From positions 12,501-76,500 of the forward strand of contig LUCM01009038.1 in assembly GCA_008360955.1 (NCBI GenBank): a stretch of DNA of 64,000 bases, read 5' to 3'. The notes under the pieces are model-generated. The model made no database searches, had not been told where the DNA came from, and was given only the letters and a program-made list of their open reading frames with translations. The DNA comes from Fasciolopsis buskii. Lineage: Eukaryota > Platyhelminthes > Trematoda > Plagiorchiida > Fasciolidae. Position numbers and translations under genes: made by a program. Numbering within the stretch: position 1 is the first letter of the stretch; every line of letters starts with the position of its first letter. This document shows positions 1-11,700 of this stretch, in pieces.

Positions 1-1069
1 CTAGTGCATGTCCTACAGCCACGCTGTTCGAAGGCCGATGATGCCACTGACAACCTCTTTATCTATACGGGTCATTGATTGTCACGCGAAAATACCCACC
101 ACATTTTACTCCTCCACTGTATCGACCAACCGACCGAATAACAAGCCGACTGAATACGCACTAACTGTTCGTCTGATTCCTATTTGATGTCAAAAAATGT
201 GGTTTCGATGGCGTGAGAATGAATTATCGAAAATGTATGCTCGCCACCAGTGCGTGTTTTGGCATGAATCACGGGTCTGTTTGATAGTCTAAGTTTCTTC
301 CGGGTTTACTACCATTAGTGTTTTAGTCTTGTTACTCTTAGTGACTATTGTATGAAGAGAGAAATTTGAGTTTGCTCGTTGCTTGAAAATGACCTTTGTG
401 ATCAGTATGTCTGTTTACCGCAGTTAGCGCTTCATCTAAACTGATCTTCGAAATCTGTTCAATTCGGTCTGGATTTGGTTATTCAGCCACTCATTCTTCT
501 TTGTACTACAATAAGCACTCATGAATTACGGTTGTTCGCTAGTGATCTGCTAACGGAGATTTGTATTCGTGTGCACATGCCCTTGTGCTTCCTACTTGTA
601 CTCGTCTAGAAAGCTAAATTTTTTTGGCTCACTTTGAATGCCCATGCACGTTATCAACAAATGTTCATTCACATTCTAAAATGTCCGCGTATTTGTTAAC
701 ATTTGACGACAATCCCATTGTTAACAAACAGTAATCTCATTTTCCCTTTATTCGCAATACCTGGTTCCCTTTTTTTCGTGACTTGCGAATTATGGGTGAT
801 CAAGAGGCACACGTCTAAGCGCATGATTCAACTTCAGTGGAATTGAGGATCACATTAGCATAAATGTTGCTATCATTGATTAGTATTAGACCCGTATGAA
901 GTTCTATTTACTCAGCTTTGACGGAATTTGCTCCCCTTGACTTTAAGCATCGTTGATGGTTCACCCGAGCTCTTCTGACTGTTCAGCTTAGCAACTAATA
1001 GGAGCTCCGCATCAGTCTAAATGACAGTTTCAATGTACGGTTGCACTGTTTCCCCAACGCGATCCACTT
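1..1069. other. No gene recognised
   Basis: No long open frame, tRNA-like box or repeat family was recognised. The sequence is moderately AT-rich and ordinary for spacer or intron DNA. Confidence 0.5.
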
Positions 1070-1720
1070 TTGTCGTCATGACTCTTATTCCATTCGTGTC
1101 GAGCGGCATAATAGGACTGCTTCCTATCCTTTTCTGATGTAGGAGTAAACAATTCCTCACATTTTGTACCCGAGAAACGCTTCGTGAACCTTAACTTCTC
1201 CAATAAATCATCGCATATGCGCTGGCGTCTGTGAAATGCCAAGGGTGTGAGATTCCTCTTGGTGTCTTTGTATCGATGGACGGCTTTCATCTTGGTGGCC
1301 AATTTCCGGAACTTTTCTGAGCAATTTATCCTTTTCTGTAAACATGACCCTCAGGGATTGCACGCAGTGCGCCAGATGTGGCCTTACGAAGGTCGCGTGC
1401 AGGCGCCCGAATGTTTTCTGTTCCCTAGGTCTAAATAGCTGCACTCTAGCCTCATTTACTGCTTTTGTGTACTATTTGGAGGGCTTAAAGTCTCTTGATA
1501 TTGCCACACTTAGGTCCTTGGAGTGAAAAACCTCCAAGACATATTCGGTTCCATTCAATCCATCTTTCCTATCACGCCCCAGTCTGTGGCACTTGGTCAA
1601 GTTCAGTGGAAGGTCCCACTTGCTGAACCTTGCTTCACTGACTCAGTGTATTTCTCTGGCTCTATATCAGCTACTTTGACATCATCTGCGAAAAGGTAGC
1701 ATAGGTTAAGCATGTACCCC
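1070..1720 (-). pseudogene. LINE RT catalytic box and post-RT region, broken
   Basis: This is the C-terminal half of the 1.07-2.74 kb LINE. The frame starts with LCYLFADDVKVA, where the two aspartates of the RT active site are kept. It continues through a conserved Trp/Pro/Asn/Lys-Cys block, KDLSVAISRDFKPSK, a stop, then RLHATFVRPHL. A frameshift near 1290 moves the rest (RQRICDDLLEKLRF) into another frame, matching the usual RRLRGDLI-type block. These motifs are in the right order and spacing for the thumb and post-RT region of a CR1/jockey-type LINE. At least one stop and one frameshift mean no working protein. Confidence 0.7.
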
Positions 1721-1805
1721 CCCTAGTCACCTTTTTCCATCCCCCTGGCATCCGCCTCTCCCTAAGCGAGTTATGATAATGCCGCGTGATGGAAAGGGCT
1801 AGTAG

Positions 1806-2740
1806 TTAGTCTATTGGCTGTGCGATTGCTGGGTGCATCCCGTCCGGATAAACAGATTTATACTTACTAGGCTTCCTTAATTCCTTCACATGCTCTTCAA
1901 TTGCAAAGAACTCTGGGATTTCCGGGGTTCCCAATTTGACTTGGGTTTCATTTGGTGAACCCAAACTGCCCTTGTAAATCTCTATTAAGGCGTTTGCCTT
2001 ATTTGTTTTGGTCAAAGGTAAATTGTCATCTGGTCTTTCTAATGCAGCCACACCGTCTGATTGTTTTGCGACTGTGCTTAGGCACAGTAAGGTTCGCGGT
2101 TTTTATAATCCTTTTTGCTAAATCGTACGCAGACAAGTCTTCTAAGTTCTTGCATGTTATTACTCAGATTTTTGCAACTTTTGTTTGTTTGATGGGTACG
2201 ATGACCTTCATATGTTTCTCATCTTTTTTAGCAGTTGCTCCCTCTGTTTTCCAAAGCCGCTGTAGTGGTTACTGCTTAAAATGGACAAACTTTACCGTCA
2301 ACAATATTAGCCTTTTCTTGATAAATATCAACCTTTATTCTAGAAACGGATTTTCATGTCCAGGTATCAGTTGCATGGACGCCACTATACTTTACTTCTA
2401 TTTCAATTTTTTCGAAACATCGGAAAGATGTTGGAGCTGACGGTTCACTGTATGCGGAAAGAAGGAACTTAATTACCAGGTGCTCAGTTTTGTCTACAGA
2501 ATCCTTAGTAGTTAACTTTGTTATATGCTCCAGCTACCTAGCAATCAGCAGCTCTAGCAGCCAAAGGTATTCGACGATACCTGTAGTTGTTTCTGAAAAC
2601 GCAAACTGGATATTGTTTAATTCAGATATCTGAAGAAGCATGATGTTATCTGTACATTACCCAGTGAACTATGATCGGAGCCTCCAAATTCTCAGTATCC
2701 TGGCGTACAGACATGGCCATTCCATCCTACTGGCTACAGT
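1806..2740 (-). pseudogene. LINE endonuclease tail and pre-RT linker, broken
   Basis: This is the upstream part of the same LINE. From high to low coordinates, the minus strand shows a degraded endonuclease end with IQFAFSETTTG, then LLELLIAR, then TEHLVIKFLLS, corresponding to the usual pTR...LDL...SDH series. A linker follows with AYDLAKRIIKTA and then KTNKANALIEIYKGS, which resembles the KA...L..yF..vF block. The frame closes with EEHVKELRKPSKYKSVYPDG, the standard lead-in to the RT. Several frame changes and a stop at 1806 break it. The 162-codon plus-strand frame over 1952-2440 is only a shadow of this sequence. Confidence 0.6.
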
Positions 2741-5439
2741 GTGTTTGTTCCGTGACCCCTTTTTCGTATTTCGATGAGCACTTTGTTGCCTCATGATAAC
2801 TATTATGCCGAATCCCGTAGTCCTGGTGGTTAGTTTTCTCTACTTTTGCTGAGCTTTACAGTCATATGTGTACCGTATCCTGGATTCGTCAGTAAGTTTT
2901 CCATGCTCATTTACTGTGCCCTCTCTTATGCTGTCCTCGGAAGTAACGTCTGAATGGGGAACTGGTTTTGGCTCTGGATTTAGATTTTGTGATCGGCTCT
3001 CCAAGATTTTAGGATGCATCGTGATTTAGGCATTTGATTCTACTACAGGTGAGAAAAAACTGTAACTCATTGTTGTTTATACTGGTCCCCAGTGGCTCTT
3101 TCTTCTCATTCAGGAAGAGGGCTGGCTTCAGCATCTGCCCAGTTTTGTCCTTCGGACTGGAAAGCCACCGCACTTGGCATTTTGTATTCTACTATACCAT
3201 CGGGTTCACGCTCATTTCTCTTGTCAGTTTATGACGCTACCTCAAAACGAGCATTCCTAATGGTCTTTTGTTTGACTCCTTTATTTTTTCTAGAACTTTG
3301 TGACTTCACTTTTACTGTGGGTTTCTTAACCCCGGTTTTTCGGGGTTGATCTACTCAGTGACACGGCTCTCGACCTCATTTTAGAATACTGGGTTTCAGT
3401 TGCCTGATCTACCTTGGGTATTACTAGATTGTCTTTCGAATTTGGCTTTTATAAACTGTACAATCGTCTGAAGATAGATGTTTGTCTGTGGGTTTATCGG
3501 ACTGTTCGGCGTAGCTTCCAAGCATTCATTTGTTTTGTGTTTCACCTTGTTCATGCGGGAGAGTAATAGGTCTCACTAGCACACACTGGGTGACTCCAAT
3601 AGAAGGGGTAACGGGTGTAACGCGTTCAGAAAGTCATGGGATGGTGTTTAACTGCTGGTGACTTAGGCTTCAGACCATCTATTCTGAATACACCTGTTAC
3701 ATAAAGTCGACCTTCTCTTAACTACCATTTCGAAACAGCTATGCAGAAGCTGTCTTCTGCTGTTGTCCTGACATACGCCCCCCTTCGTTAGACAGACTTC
3801 TGCCCCTAGTTGCTTTACTGTTTCATTAGAACCTTGAGCTTGGCAACGCGGCCTACTTGGATCCGTTTGTTCGTGTCCATTTTACAGTCAGTCATTTTCT
3901 TATTAGTACTTTTGGACTGTCTTACTTTAACACTTATCTTTTAGCCAACAATGACTTGAGCCTTGCCAATCATGAGTCTGTTTTCAGTCATGGTAGCATT
4001 TAGTCGGTCCTTGGGTGTTCCAGAACATCGGCCTGCCTGGGCATCAAGGAGGTCGCAGATCCAACACAAAAATTCATGCATTTGGCACAGTTGAAGTCCC
4101 TTTATCCCTGACTTGGAGAGCTTTACATGGGATCAGAAACGGCATCAGTCACACTAGATTACACCTCCCATAACTTCGGCAGGAGCACCTGCGCCACAGA
4201 CTCCTGGCAACTGATAGCGGATATCAGTATGAAACTACCCTGAACTGCAGACTAGAACTGAAGAAAATGCTCGACAGTAACGCCAAAATTCTCTACAAAA
4301 ATGAAACTTCATGTAAATATCCTTAGGAAGACAAGCGGGAATGGAAAAGATTTGGGTAACAGAAGTTGCCGAAATCGGAACAGTGGATAGAAATGGTTGC
4401 AAGCGAAATCATTCCCTCTGTTCCATTGCTACTTCGAATAACGCGTTTACGAATGAAGCATGAGAAACATTAAAATCGACTGATAACTCGCAATCGGCGA
4501 ACTGCTGGGAATATGTTTATACACGCCTCAAGTTTAAAGTTGTCGTGTACGAATAAATCAAGGGGACGTCGGTAGGTTCATCCTGACAAAATGACCCCAT
4601 CATGGATTGAGCTACAACTTTGGGTCAGATATGTAGGGGATACTATCGTCATTACCAATCTGTTAGGTGTTGATGGCACGCACAAACAGTGAAGACCATG
4701 TTTTAAGACATCAAATTCGACTTGGAGTCGAAGAACGATTGGAAGCTGATATTTCGGGACACGATGATGAAAAGAAGCGCTTTCGGCACCTTAAAAAGTC
4801 GTTGTATATTGAAGACATGCATGAGGACCAAGCATTGTCAGCGGAATAATCACAGATAATTGTTCGCCCGTAGTGTGCTCCCGTGCATTAAAATCCATTA
4901 GGAGACCACAGAACAAGAAATGTTTTCTTAAAAATGTTCCACCTGAAGGGTTGCCCAAAGCAACTTTGTGCACCAAATGAGTAAGAAAAAAAAAGCGAAA
5001 TCATTCTGTCCTGCATCAAGAAGGCATCTGAAATAACTCCAAGGTTTCTCCCATCTCCGGAGAGTGCAACGGCTTAGAGACCCTCTGAAACCACCAGAAG
5101 TCTCATATCGAAATCAAAAGAAAGAACGAAAGCTCATAAATGCAACGAAACGGTGCCTAACACATACACATGGTCGATACCACCTCGGTCGGCGATTGTA
5201 TGTTCGAGATCTAAACATCGACATCTTCGACGAAAAGCTCATGAAACTATATGTATGTATGTATATATCTTTAAGGAGGGTAATTGCTTAAGGTGGCTGA
5301 ACATTTGTTGTACAAACGTGAATTACTCTTTCATATCCTTCAATTACAAATAGCAGAGTATTGAGCATACTTTTGCTTTATCATAATAGATGTTTGCGGT
5401 AATAATGAACTTGAATAAGATCCTCTAATGACAATAACG
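2741..5439. other. No gene recognised; possible 5' remains of the neighbouring LINE
   Basis: The part next to 2740 may hold more of the minus-strand LINE: short lysine-rich minus frames run up to about 3350, but no motif confirms it. The small frames at 4667-4849 and 5064-5291 are charged but match nothing I recognise. Confidence 0.4.
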
Positions 5440-5925
5440 TCTTTTTGGTGGCTAATTTTCAAGTTTGGAGCAATATGGAATCACATCTTAGGCATAGAGG
5501 CTCCACATCATTTTCAGTGGCACAGAACCACGTTTTCAAGTGGCCTCCAGGACAACAACAACAGGGTGCGTGACGTCGCGTTTTTCGTGAGTGTCCCGTG
5601 TCAGGGTGTTGTAAGACATGACTGAACCATTGCAGCCGACGCGTTTGGAGGAAGATAGACAGCTGTTTAGTAAAGAAGCACCCTTATTGTGTTGTTAGAG
5701 ATTCGGTCTTCCCATTTTGCCCCGGGGGATTCGTCGCAAGCACCAATGATCGAATGCTTCTCTTGGAATCCCCGACTGGCAGCGACCGGGTTTCGCACAC
5801 ACGGTGCGCAAGGAACGAACTGTGGCACGGAAGAGGCAAGTCTTTATGAAATGGCTGTGTAAGTCGTTGATCAATGTAGCCTGTGATTCGTCTAAAACTC
5901 CCTCGTTCGGTCTTGGGCAGCAATC
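5440..5925 (-). pseudogene. RTE-like LINE C-terminal region, broken
   Basis: Minus-strand frames give, in order: GVLDESQATL, IKTCLFRATVR, CETRSLPVGDSKR, EAFDHWCLRRI, KWEDRISNNTIR, RRLQWFSHVLQHPD, and lastly GGHLKTW (5530-5552). These match, one for one, the conserved post-RT blocks of RTE-type LINEs: the K..vyrA.vRsvLLYG.E.W block, FDHrCLR, the WexRvSN block, RLRWfGHVLR and GGQLKTW. At least four frame changes separate them, so no protein can be made. The unbroken order of six blocks makes the family call firm even though each block alone is weak. Confidence 0.72.
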
Positions 5926-6095
5926 TCGCGCAGCTGTGCGGCGATTAAGAAGTAGTACACAGGAAATCTTTGTGGGTACGTCAATCGGACTAATACAGCT
6001 GATGGTCTCGCACACCGTTTTGTTGCCATTCCTAGAAAAGGGCAGCAGGATGGATACGCCCAAGTCGCTTGAAAATATATCACCTTACCTTATGG
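5926..6095 (-). pseudogene. RTE-like LINE RT motifs 0-1, broken
   Basis: The minus strand reads GVSILLPF, then GNKTVCE, then ISCISPIDVPTKIS and LLLNRR. This is the RT entry of the family: tryptophan and hydrophobic PF.KKG, a charged C-E-N block, RGISLxxVxxKI, and LLxRR. A neighbouring frame then gives REIAAQDRTREF, like the RTRxNQAGF block that normally follows. Past this point the palm domain is missing. The plus-strand frame at 5804-6163 overlapping it is a shadow. Confidence 0.62.
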
Positions 6096-6599
6096 AGCAA
6101 GATAGCTCGCTAATCCCACAGAACGATGGCGTTAGTGATATCTTATTGAGTTCTGCTGGGTGACCTCCCTGTCCGACAGGCTTCCTAATATTCTCTTTCG
6201 ATTTCTGTTAGATATCTTACAGTTATGGTCGAACTGAAGACTATAGGTTGACCATATGGTTGATAGATGTATTGAGAAATTAATCAAGGTGTTTTGTCAA
6301 TCTCTCACTTTCCTTGCTTTGTTTTGGGATGAGTTGGCTTTGTGTGATATAGAGCTAACCCGGGTATTTTGCATCCATTTGAAGCACGACATAAGAACCG
6401 GTAGAGCCTGCCGAAGTCCATCCTTGCTGAGCGAGTAGCCGCTACCTGTATCCCCAGTGGGCGGTTAAAAGTTTCCCCGAGCACTGGCCTTTCTGCTTTT
6501 GCTGCTGCTGAAGATTAGTGACAGCGACCTACTATTTTAATCGATTTGAATACTTCCCTGCCGGCCTCCGTCATTACCATTTAAAACTTATTCCATTGA

Positions 6600-7330
6600 C
6601 TTCATACTGAGAATCTATCCATTGGTTTGATCCCAGTAGTGTTCGACTGTGTCGTGATCGTAGTTGACAGAATCTTGTTTTTTTCCGGCACCTCCAGGAC
6701 ATCACCACTTGACAAACTTAGTGGCAGCCTTCTTGGTTTCGTATACAAATGGAGCCTAAAATGAATACGTACTAGGATGTGGTCCGTACTGTTTAAATTA
6801 CCTATAATTGCACCCAGAAATGCGCACTTATACAGACGAAGCTCGGTGGGATCACACAAGGATATGAGCTATCTTTTGCGCAATGAGACCGTCATTCAAA
6901 TGCCATGATAGCAGGTGCTTTTTAGGAAATTGGAATTGTCCGGAGGGTCCATGAGCGTGCTGCAGTCTCCCGCAACAAACGGTAAGTCACATCTTGCGAA
7001 ACCATTAGTCGAAATCTAAGGTGGGTCACAAAGTGCACCCTTCGTTGCGTCGCCGGTCACGTTTATGTGCGCAAAAATGGTTGCCACCGTCAAGTCATGG
7101 AGGGGGCTCCTGAAATTTTCTGTGGCTAATTTAAAGGATCTTGGCTTCCAGGACATTAGGGCGTCAGTAACTTTTACGCTTAAAACATTTGCCACATTTT
7201 GGAGTATAGAGTTTTCCGTTGATCCAATGTAGTAAAGCCAGTAGATTATATACACTAAGGAACCTTGATATATCGTGAGAACGAATAGGGGAGGTGAAAT
7301 TCTAATGAACAAAAAATATATATGTTGCAA
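6600..7330 (-). pseudogene. RTE-like LINE endonuclease domain, broken
   Basis: The minus frame at 7330-7016 contains DALMSWKPRSFKLATENF followed by TVATIFAHINVTGDATKGA, matching the endonuclease series with W.P.S.R, a hydrophobic strand, YAPT and the A....K..F helix. After a stop, CDLPFVAGDCSTL (about 6980-6950) stands where the catalytic GDFN/GDWN motif belongs. The frame at 6859-6602 has STDHILVRIHFRLHLYTKPRR, the closing SDH/L motif of RTE endonucleases. Catalytic residues are partly substituted and there are stops, so the enzyme is dead. Confidence 0.65.
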
Positions 7331-8403
7331 TCTTGTAGTGTCCGCTCTGGCTGTTCGTCTTCAAAAGAATCTTTACATCCCAGTATGTTTTGTGAGGTGA
7401 TTTTCGCCAGCGATGAGTCCCTGCTTGCCGACTCCCCACTTCTACGGCTGGAACTCGAGATGCATCATTTCCCGAGGGCGCTGTAGTATGATGAGACCAG
7501 TGAAGGTCTTGTTGACTCATGTGCAAACGCGGGTGTGAGCTTTAAGTGGTCTCCGACATCGCTCAGCCTTTTTTGTTCGAATATATCCCGCTGACTTTTG
7601 CACCGCCAATTGGGGCCTGCAAGACTGTATCGCAGAACCAATCTAAGAAGTCAGTCCGGTTACCGCGACTTATTATAGCCAATTACGAACAATTTGCCAA
7701 CCTATACTGTGATGCAACAGAAAGTGGTCAACTTTAATTAGATTAATATAATTGCCATGATTCATCTTCACAACGATCGCTTTGCCCAAATTCGGATTGC
7801 GACACAAAATGTTTCTCCGCTTCCTTTCGTCTATTCTTCATCAAAACGCCTTCATTAATGCGGACCTTTTGAAGTAGGCATTTACTGACATATCTTTGCC
7901 TTTGTTCTGTGCTTATGTCACTACGGTATTAAGCAGAAAAGGTTACGAAAAACTAACCTGTCTGGAATCGACTAGTTTTCAGAGTACTCGCTCTCCCCGA
8001 AATCCTCTACTGAATTAGTCACCGACATAAGTGTTCGGTAAAAATTTCGAATAAAACCTTGTCCAGCATGTATTTTGTCTTTAGCTGTATGTGGAACAGA
8101 AAAAATCTAGCATATACTCAGAGCATTCCCTCAACACTAATGTAACGCTATAAGGTGTCAACAAGTTGACACATCTTTACATCATGCTACGTGTTCTCAT
8201 ACCTCCTTCTGGAGTCCTAAGATTTGGATGAGCTATTGTTTTTGCTTCAAATTCAGATACACTGGCAGATCATCACAGGCACCGCTCAGTGTCCATAAAT
8301 ATTTGTACTTTATTTTGAGGCTTTTTCTCTGTTCCTTTCTTCGCACATAGCGGAATCCTTCTCAGGCCTTATCACGACATCTGCATCCTTCAGAACTCAA
8401 ATT
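7331..8403. other. No gene recognised
   Basis: The minus frame at 7302-7526 runs directly upstream of the endonuclease and could be its remains, but I see no supporting motif. The plus frame at 7546-7737 is unremarkable. Confidence 0.4.
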
Positions 8404-8776
8404 CTAATCGATGATCCCTTCGGACGGCTCGGCATGCATCGTCCAGTCTAAAATGTTGTGGATCCAAATATCATGTAAAGTTAGGAGGCTGGATTTTCGA
8501 GAGACGGCCAGTTTGCGAATTCGATTCAAAAGGTTGGTGACAGAAAATACTGACACTTCCAGACAATTTACAGTGGCTCGATACAATGCAACAAAGCATC
8601 TGTCCATATCTACAGGATCGCTGAAGGACATAAATGTTGCGACGGTTCAAAATTTTTTCTGTAATAATCTGAATATCATGATTTGGTCCACTGGAGGACA
8701 AAACACATTCATGATCAAGAACCCGCTGACTTCTGGCAATGGCTTGGGATGGAGTACCATTAACTCTAGTTGACAT
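8404..8776 (-). mobile_element. Possible RTE-like LINE fragment (post-RT region)
   Basis: Two overlapping minus-strand frames (8776-8471 and 8631-8404) can be read as the region after the RT active site of an RTE-type LINE. GPNHDIQIITEKI resembles the block before FKYLGS. TFMSFSDPVDMD stands where FKYLGS..DxD belongs. LNRIRKLAVSRK and IWIHNIL follow roughly where the K-rich and IWWxHR blocks lie. The match needs a frame change near 8630 and no single motif is decisive. It could be an unrelated chance frame; the same-strand RTE-like copy 1 kb away makes the reading more plausible. Confidence 0.35.
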
Positions 8777-11700
8777 GCGAGATAGTGACGTATGGGACGT
8801 GATTAGTTTTACTTGTTTTCACCTTAGTTCTCATAATCATCAAGCAGAAAGATATGATTAATGGTGACAGAGAAATCAAGCGCCTTAGGAAGAGAAATGA
8901 TTTTGTTTGGCGTTATGTGTACATCCCGCTCATGAGGACAAATCAGTATGAGAAATGGGGAAGTTGAGCCAATAACCCTACCCTTCATTTCATATCCAAC
9001 CGAGATTAGCTACGTTTTAGGTGAGCGAAATTCTCATCTCCTGTATGAATTTAGGGGTTAGCCATTAAGCTTAGTGAAATGTTTCAGCGTGAGCATATCG
9101 AAGTTGATCCAGGTTACACATTTACAAGGCGTCCAGCAGGCGATCCCAAACATCTTTTCTTTCGGATTCTGAAGCCGCTTTTGACAAAGTCCTTTCAGTC
9201 GATAGAATAGAGGGGACTCGAGCCAACAACCAGATGCGAGTAACATATTGTATACATCTTTGGTACCGAACTAGTACTGATAAGACGACACACGACGAGG
9301 CAAACCACAGTGGATTCTCAGCGGTTGGCGCGACTCAGAAGTGCAGCAGTGTGCGATGAGCGATATAATAAACACAACCAAACGAATGCTGCAAAATCTA
9401 TATGGGACTCCGAAGCAAACCCTAGCTAAAATGATGCTCAAAATATTAGATTTTCTCCAAAAGGTCGATAAATTTACATACCTTCAAAATTCGTTTCTTT
9501 GGATTCGGACACAATGCATCACTACTAGGTGAGCACTAAATAGTAGGCGTTTGCTAGACATTACTCCAGCTACTTATTTTAATTCAGTTACACGGATCAA
9601 ATCTCCATTGAGGGACTAGTCAGGAATACCCAGAGAACAGAAGTGTAAATAAGAGGTGGGTTACATAACCAGATTACCTAACACCGACAGTTTACTCCAA
9701 GCTCAATTCGAATTAAGATAAAAATAAGATGACGGTAAATTTTAACAAAACACGTGTAGAAAATGGATGTTCTTGAAAAGATCCGGGATCATTATTAAGT
9801 TTTGTGCATGAGTTTAGTGAGAAAGTTCTGGATTGTAATATAACTTTCTGGACTTTACTACCCACTGGAACAGAATAGCAATTTGCCCTAAGAATCAGAA
9901 TAGCACCGAGCAGAAAACGGATCGATTTTATCTTTACCCACATTTCAAGTTCTTATACGGACTACTGCAAGTATTGCGAGTGGTCGCAGTTGCAAAAAGA
10001 ATGAATTACTAGGTTATAAACTGCCATTACAAGGGCATTATGGTAAAAAAATTGCTATTGGATCTTGGAGTAACTAAAACAAATTCTCAGAAACTTAAGC
10101 ATACCAGCAGACGGAAAATTAATTTCTCGCCATTCGTAATCTGACCTTAGGTGGGGCGAGATCCAGAACAGATTGGGTAAACGAACAAGCTGCTATTTAT
10201 TGCTAAGCATGATAAAAAAGCGAATTTTTAATAGACTGCGGTGTGAGCAGAACACAGCGCCACATCAACCTGGAGGGATCTGAAACGCTATGGGGATAGT
10301 GAAAAGCATCGTTCAATATCTGAATGGGGTTATCCGCATCTAAATATTAGACGGTTTAGCTTGTTGTAAATTCAGTTGAGTTACTTTCTGAGACGAGCAA
10401 AACCACTTGGTGTCGAGAACATAAACGTGGCATTCGTCTTCAATGAATCTATCGCCTGGCTAATATAGTTATATAAATTGGAGCTTTAAAATAGCATTGC
10501 AAACAATGCAGATAAGATGACTGACTTCTTCATCACCCTTAACTTACTTGTAGATTATGTGCGAAACATAAAATGGCTACCTCAAAGACCCTGTTTATGT
10601 AACTATGATAGCCTGATGACAAAAGAATGCAATCTTTTCGTAAACTGTTTTCTCCCATCTAGTGCTGTTGTTCGCCCAACTGCCTTTACGGCTTCTCCTG
10701 CCCTGATTACCCGTATCCCTTCTGATGGCATCAACAGGGCTTTAGAGAAATGTGCCAAACCAGTCACTTGCGCGCCGTCCCATCGGTAAGGCAGGAGTGG
10801 AGATAGTCACAAGTGCATTGCAAAGCTTCTGGTGGTTAATGAGCAGTTACCAAATTCAACTTGAGTTAAGCAATTCCAAAATGTTTCCGATCAGTGGTTG
10901 CGTAACTGAGATGACCGGCCGTCTGAGCAGCCTTGATTACATAATGGAGGCTTTGTGGGTCCAAGGAACGCTTGGTCGCACTTATCGAATAGTTTAAATC
11001 AACTCATTATGAACAAACCTCACAGTGTTCACCCTGTGACAGTCGGTGTGGATCTTATATAATCTGATATGCTAGTGTGTTTATGAATATGGGAAAACAA
11101 ACGTGCTTGGCGCTTCGTGTTCTTCTCAACACCTAACTTAGTTTCACCATAAAACTTCGCGTTCTATCAAGGAATGGGCCAAGTGATTGCTGACTCAAGT
11201 TTCTGTCGATAAATAGTTTGCTTTTGTAGCTAGGAAAACAGAAGATATAATTATCGGCAAACGAAATGCGTTAGTCTTTTATTTATGCTTCCGGAGTTAG
11301 GAAACTGAGGAATGGTTAAACTCCCCAGTCCTTCCTTTGGTGTTTTTTCATCGGTTTTGAAAGAACCCCGGGGTCTAGTTACCGTTTTTGGTTCAGTCAC
11401 ACTGCGGAAGTTTCATCCACAAAACAAAACGAATAAATCCTTTCAAACTTGATGGTGGTAGTTTCAGAGCATCGTACTATTGTTTGATTCTTCCGGTATC
11501 AATTGATTCGTTGACAATAAGAATTAAATAGCCTAAGATGAACGTCTCGGGAGCATTCTGTTAAACGAACACCAGATTTACGTGGAAGAAAGTGATTAAC
11601 CGGCATAGACACAATGAACCATTATCTTCTTCTGAATTCGCTATCGAGTTAAGGTTAGCTGATCATCACAATTTGCTAGACCAGCTTGGCATTTGGATAA

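Larger units (their letters stand above)
1070..2740 (-). mobile_element. Decayed CR1/jockey-like LINE retrotransposon, RT core deleted
   Basis: Read on the minus strand, the pieces come in the normal LINE order. First is an endonuclease tail: a stretch like the invariant Asn/Pro/Trp block near 2662-2690, then TEHLVIKF near 2470-2495 in place of the usual SDH motif. Next is a linker ending in YPDGMHP (about 1811-1850), which corresponds to the GPDGIHP motif before the RT. Then comes RMPGGWKK (about 1730-1775), followed abruptly by the catalytic FADD motif (1681-1692), and finally the post-RT region with TKCHRLG, KDLSVAIS and FVRPHL. Frameshifts and stops separate the pieces. Normally about 200 residues of palm lie between the tryptophan and FADD, but here they are missing. 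The element is dead. I call it CR1/jockey-like from the motif style; the exact clade is uncertain. Confidence 0.72.
5440..7330 (-). mobile_element. Decayed RTE-like LINE with endonuclease, RT start and C-terminus in order
   Basis: All three regions of an RTE-type LINE lie in order on the minus strand. The endonuclease occupies about 7330-6600, the first RT motifs about 6090-5920, and the C-terminal region about 5900-5440. The family normally has one long frame with an apurinic endonuclease, an RT and a C-terminal region ending in a WxGHVLR-like block and a GGQLKTW-like block. All of these can be recognised, though in shifting frames. The RT palm and its aspartate motif cannot be found: the sequence passes from the motif just before QAGF directly to the region after FKYLG. 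The copy is therefore internally deleted as well as frameshifted. It is the most nearly complete element in the window by domain coverage. Confidence 0.72.

Noticed and set aside
1952..2440. A 162-codon plus-strand frame, the longest of the window
   Set aside because: It overlaps the minus-strand LINE linker and endonuclease tail, whose motifs are in order; the plus frame is hydrophobic without domain features and is a shadow.
5804..6163. A 119-codon plus-strand frame
   Set aside because: It lies antisense to the RTE-like RT entry and C-terminal blocks and has no motif of its own.
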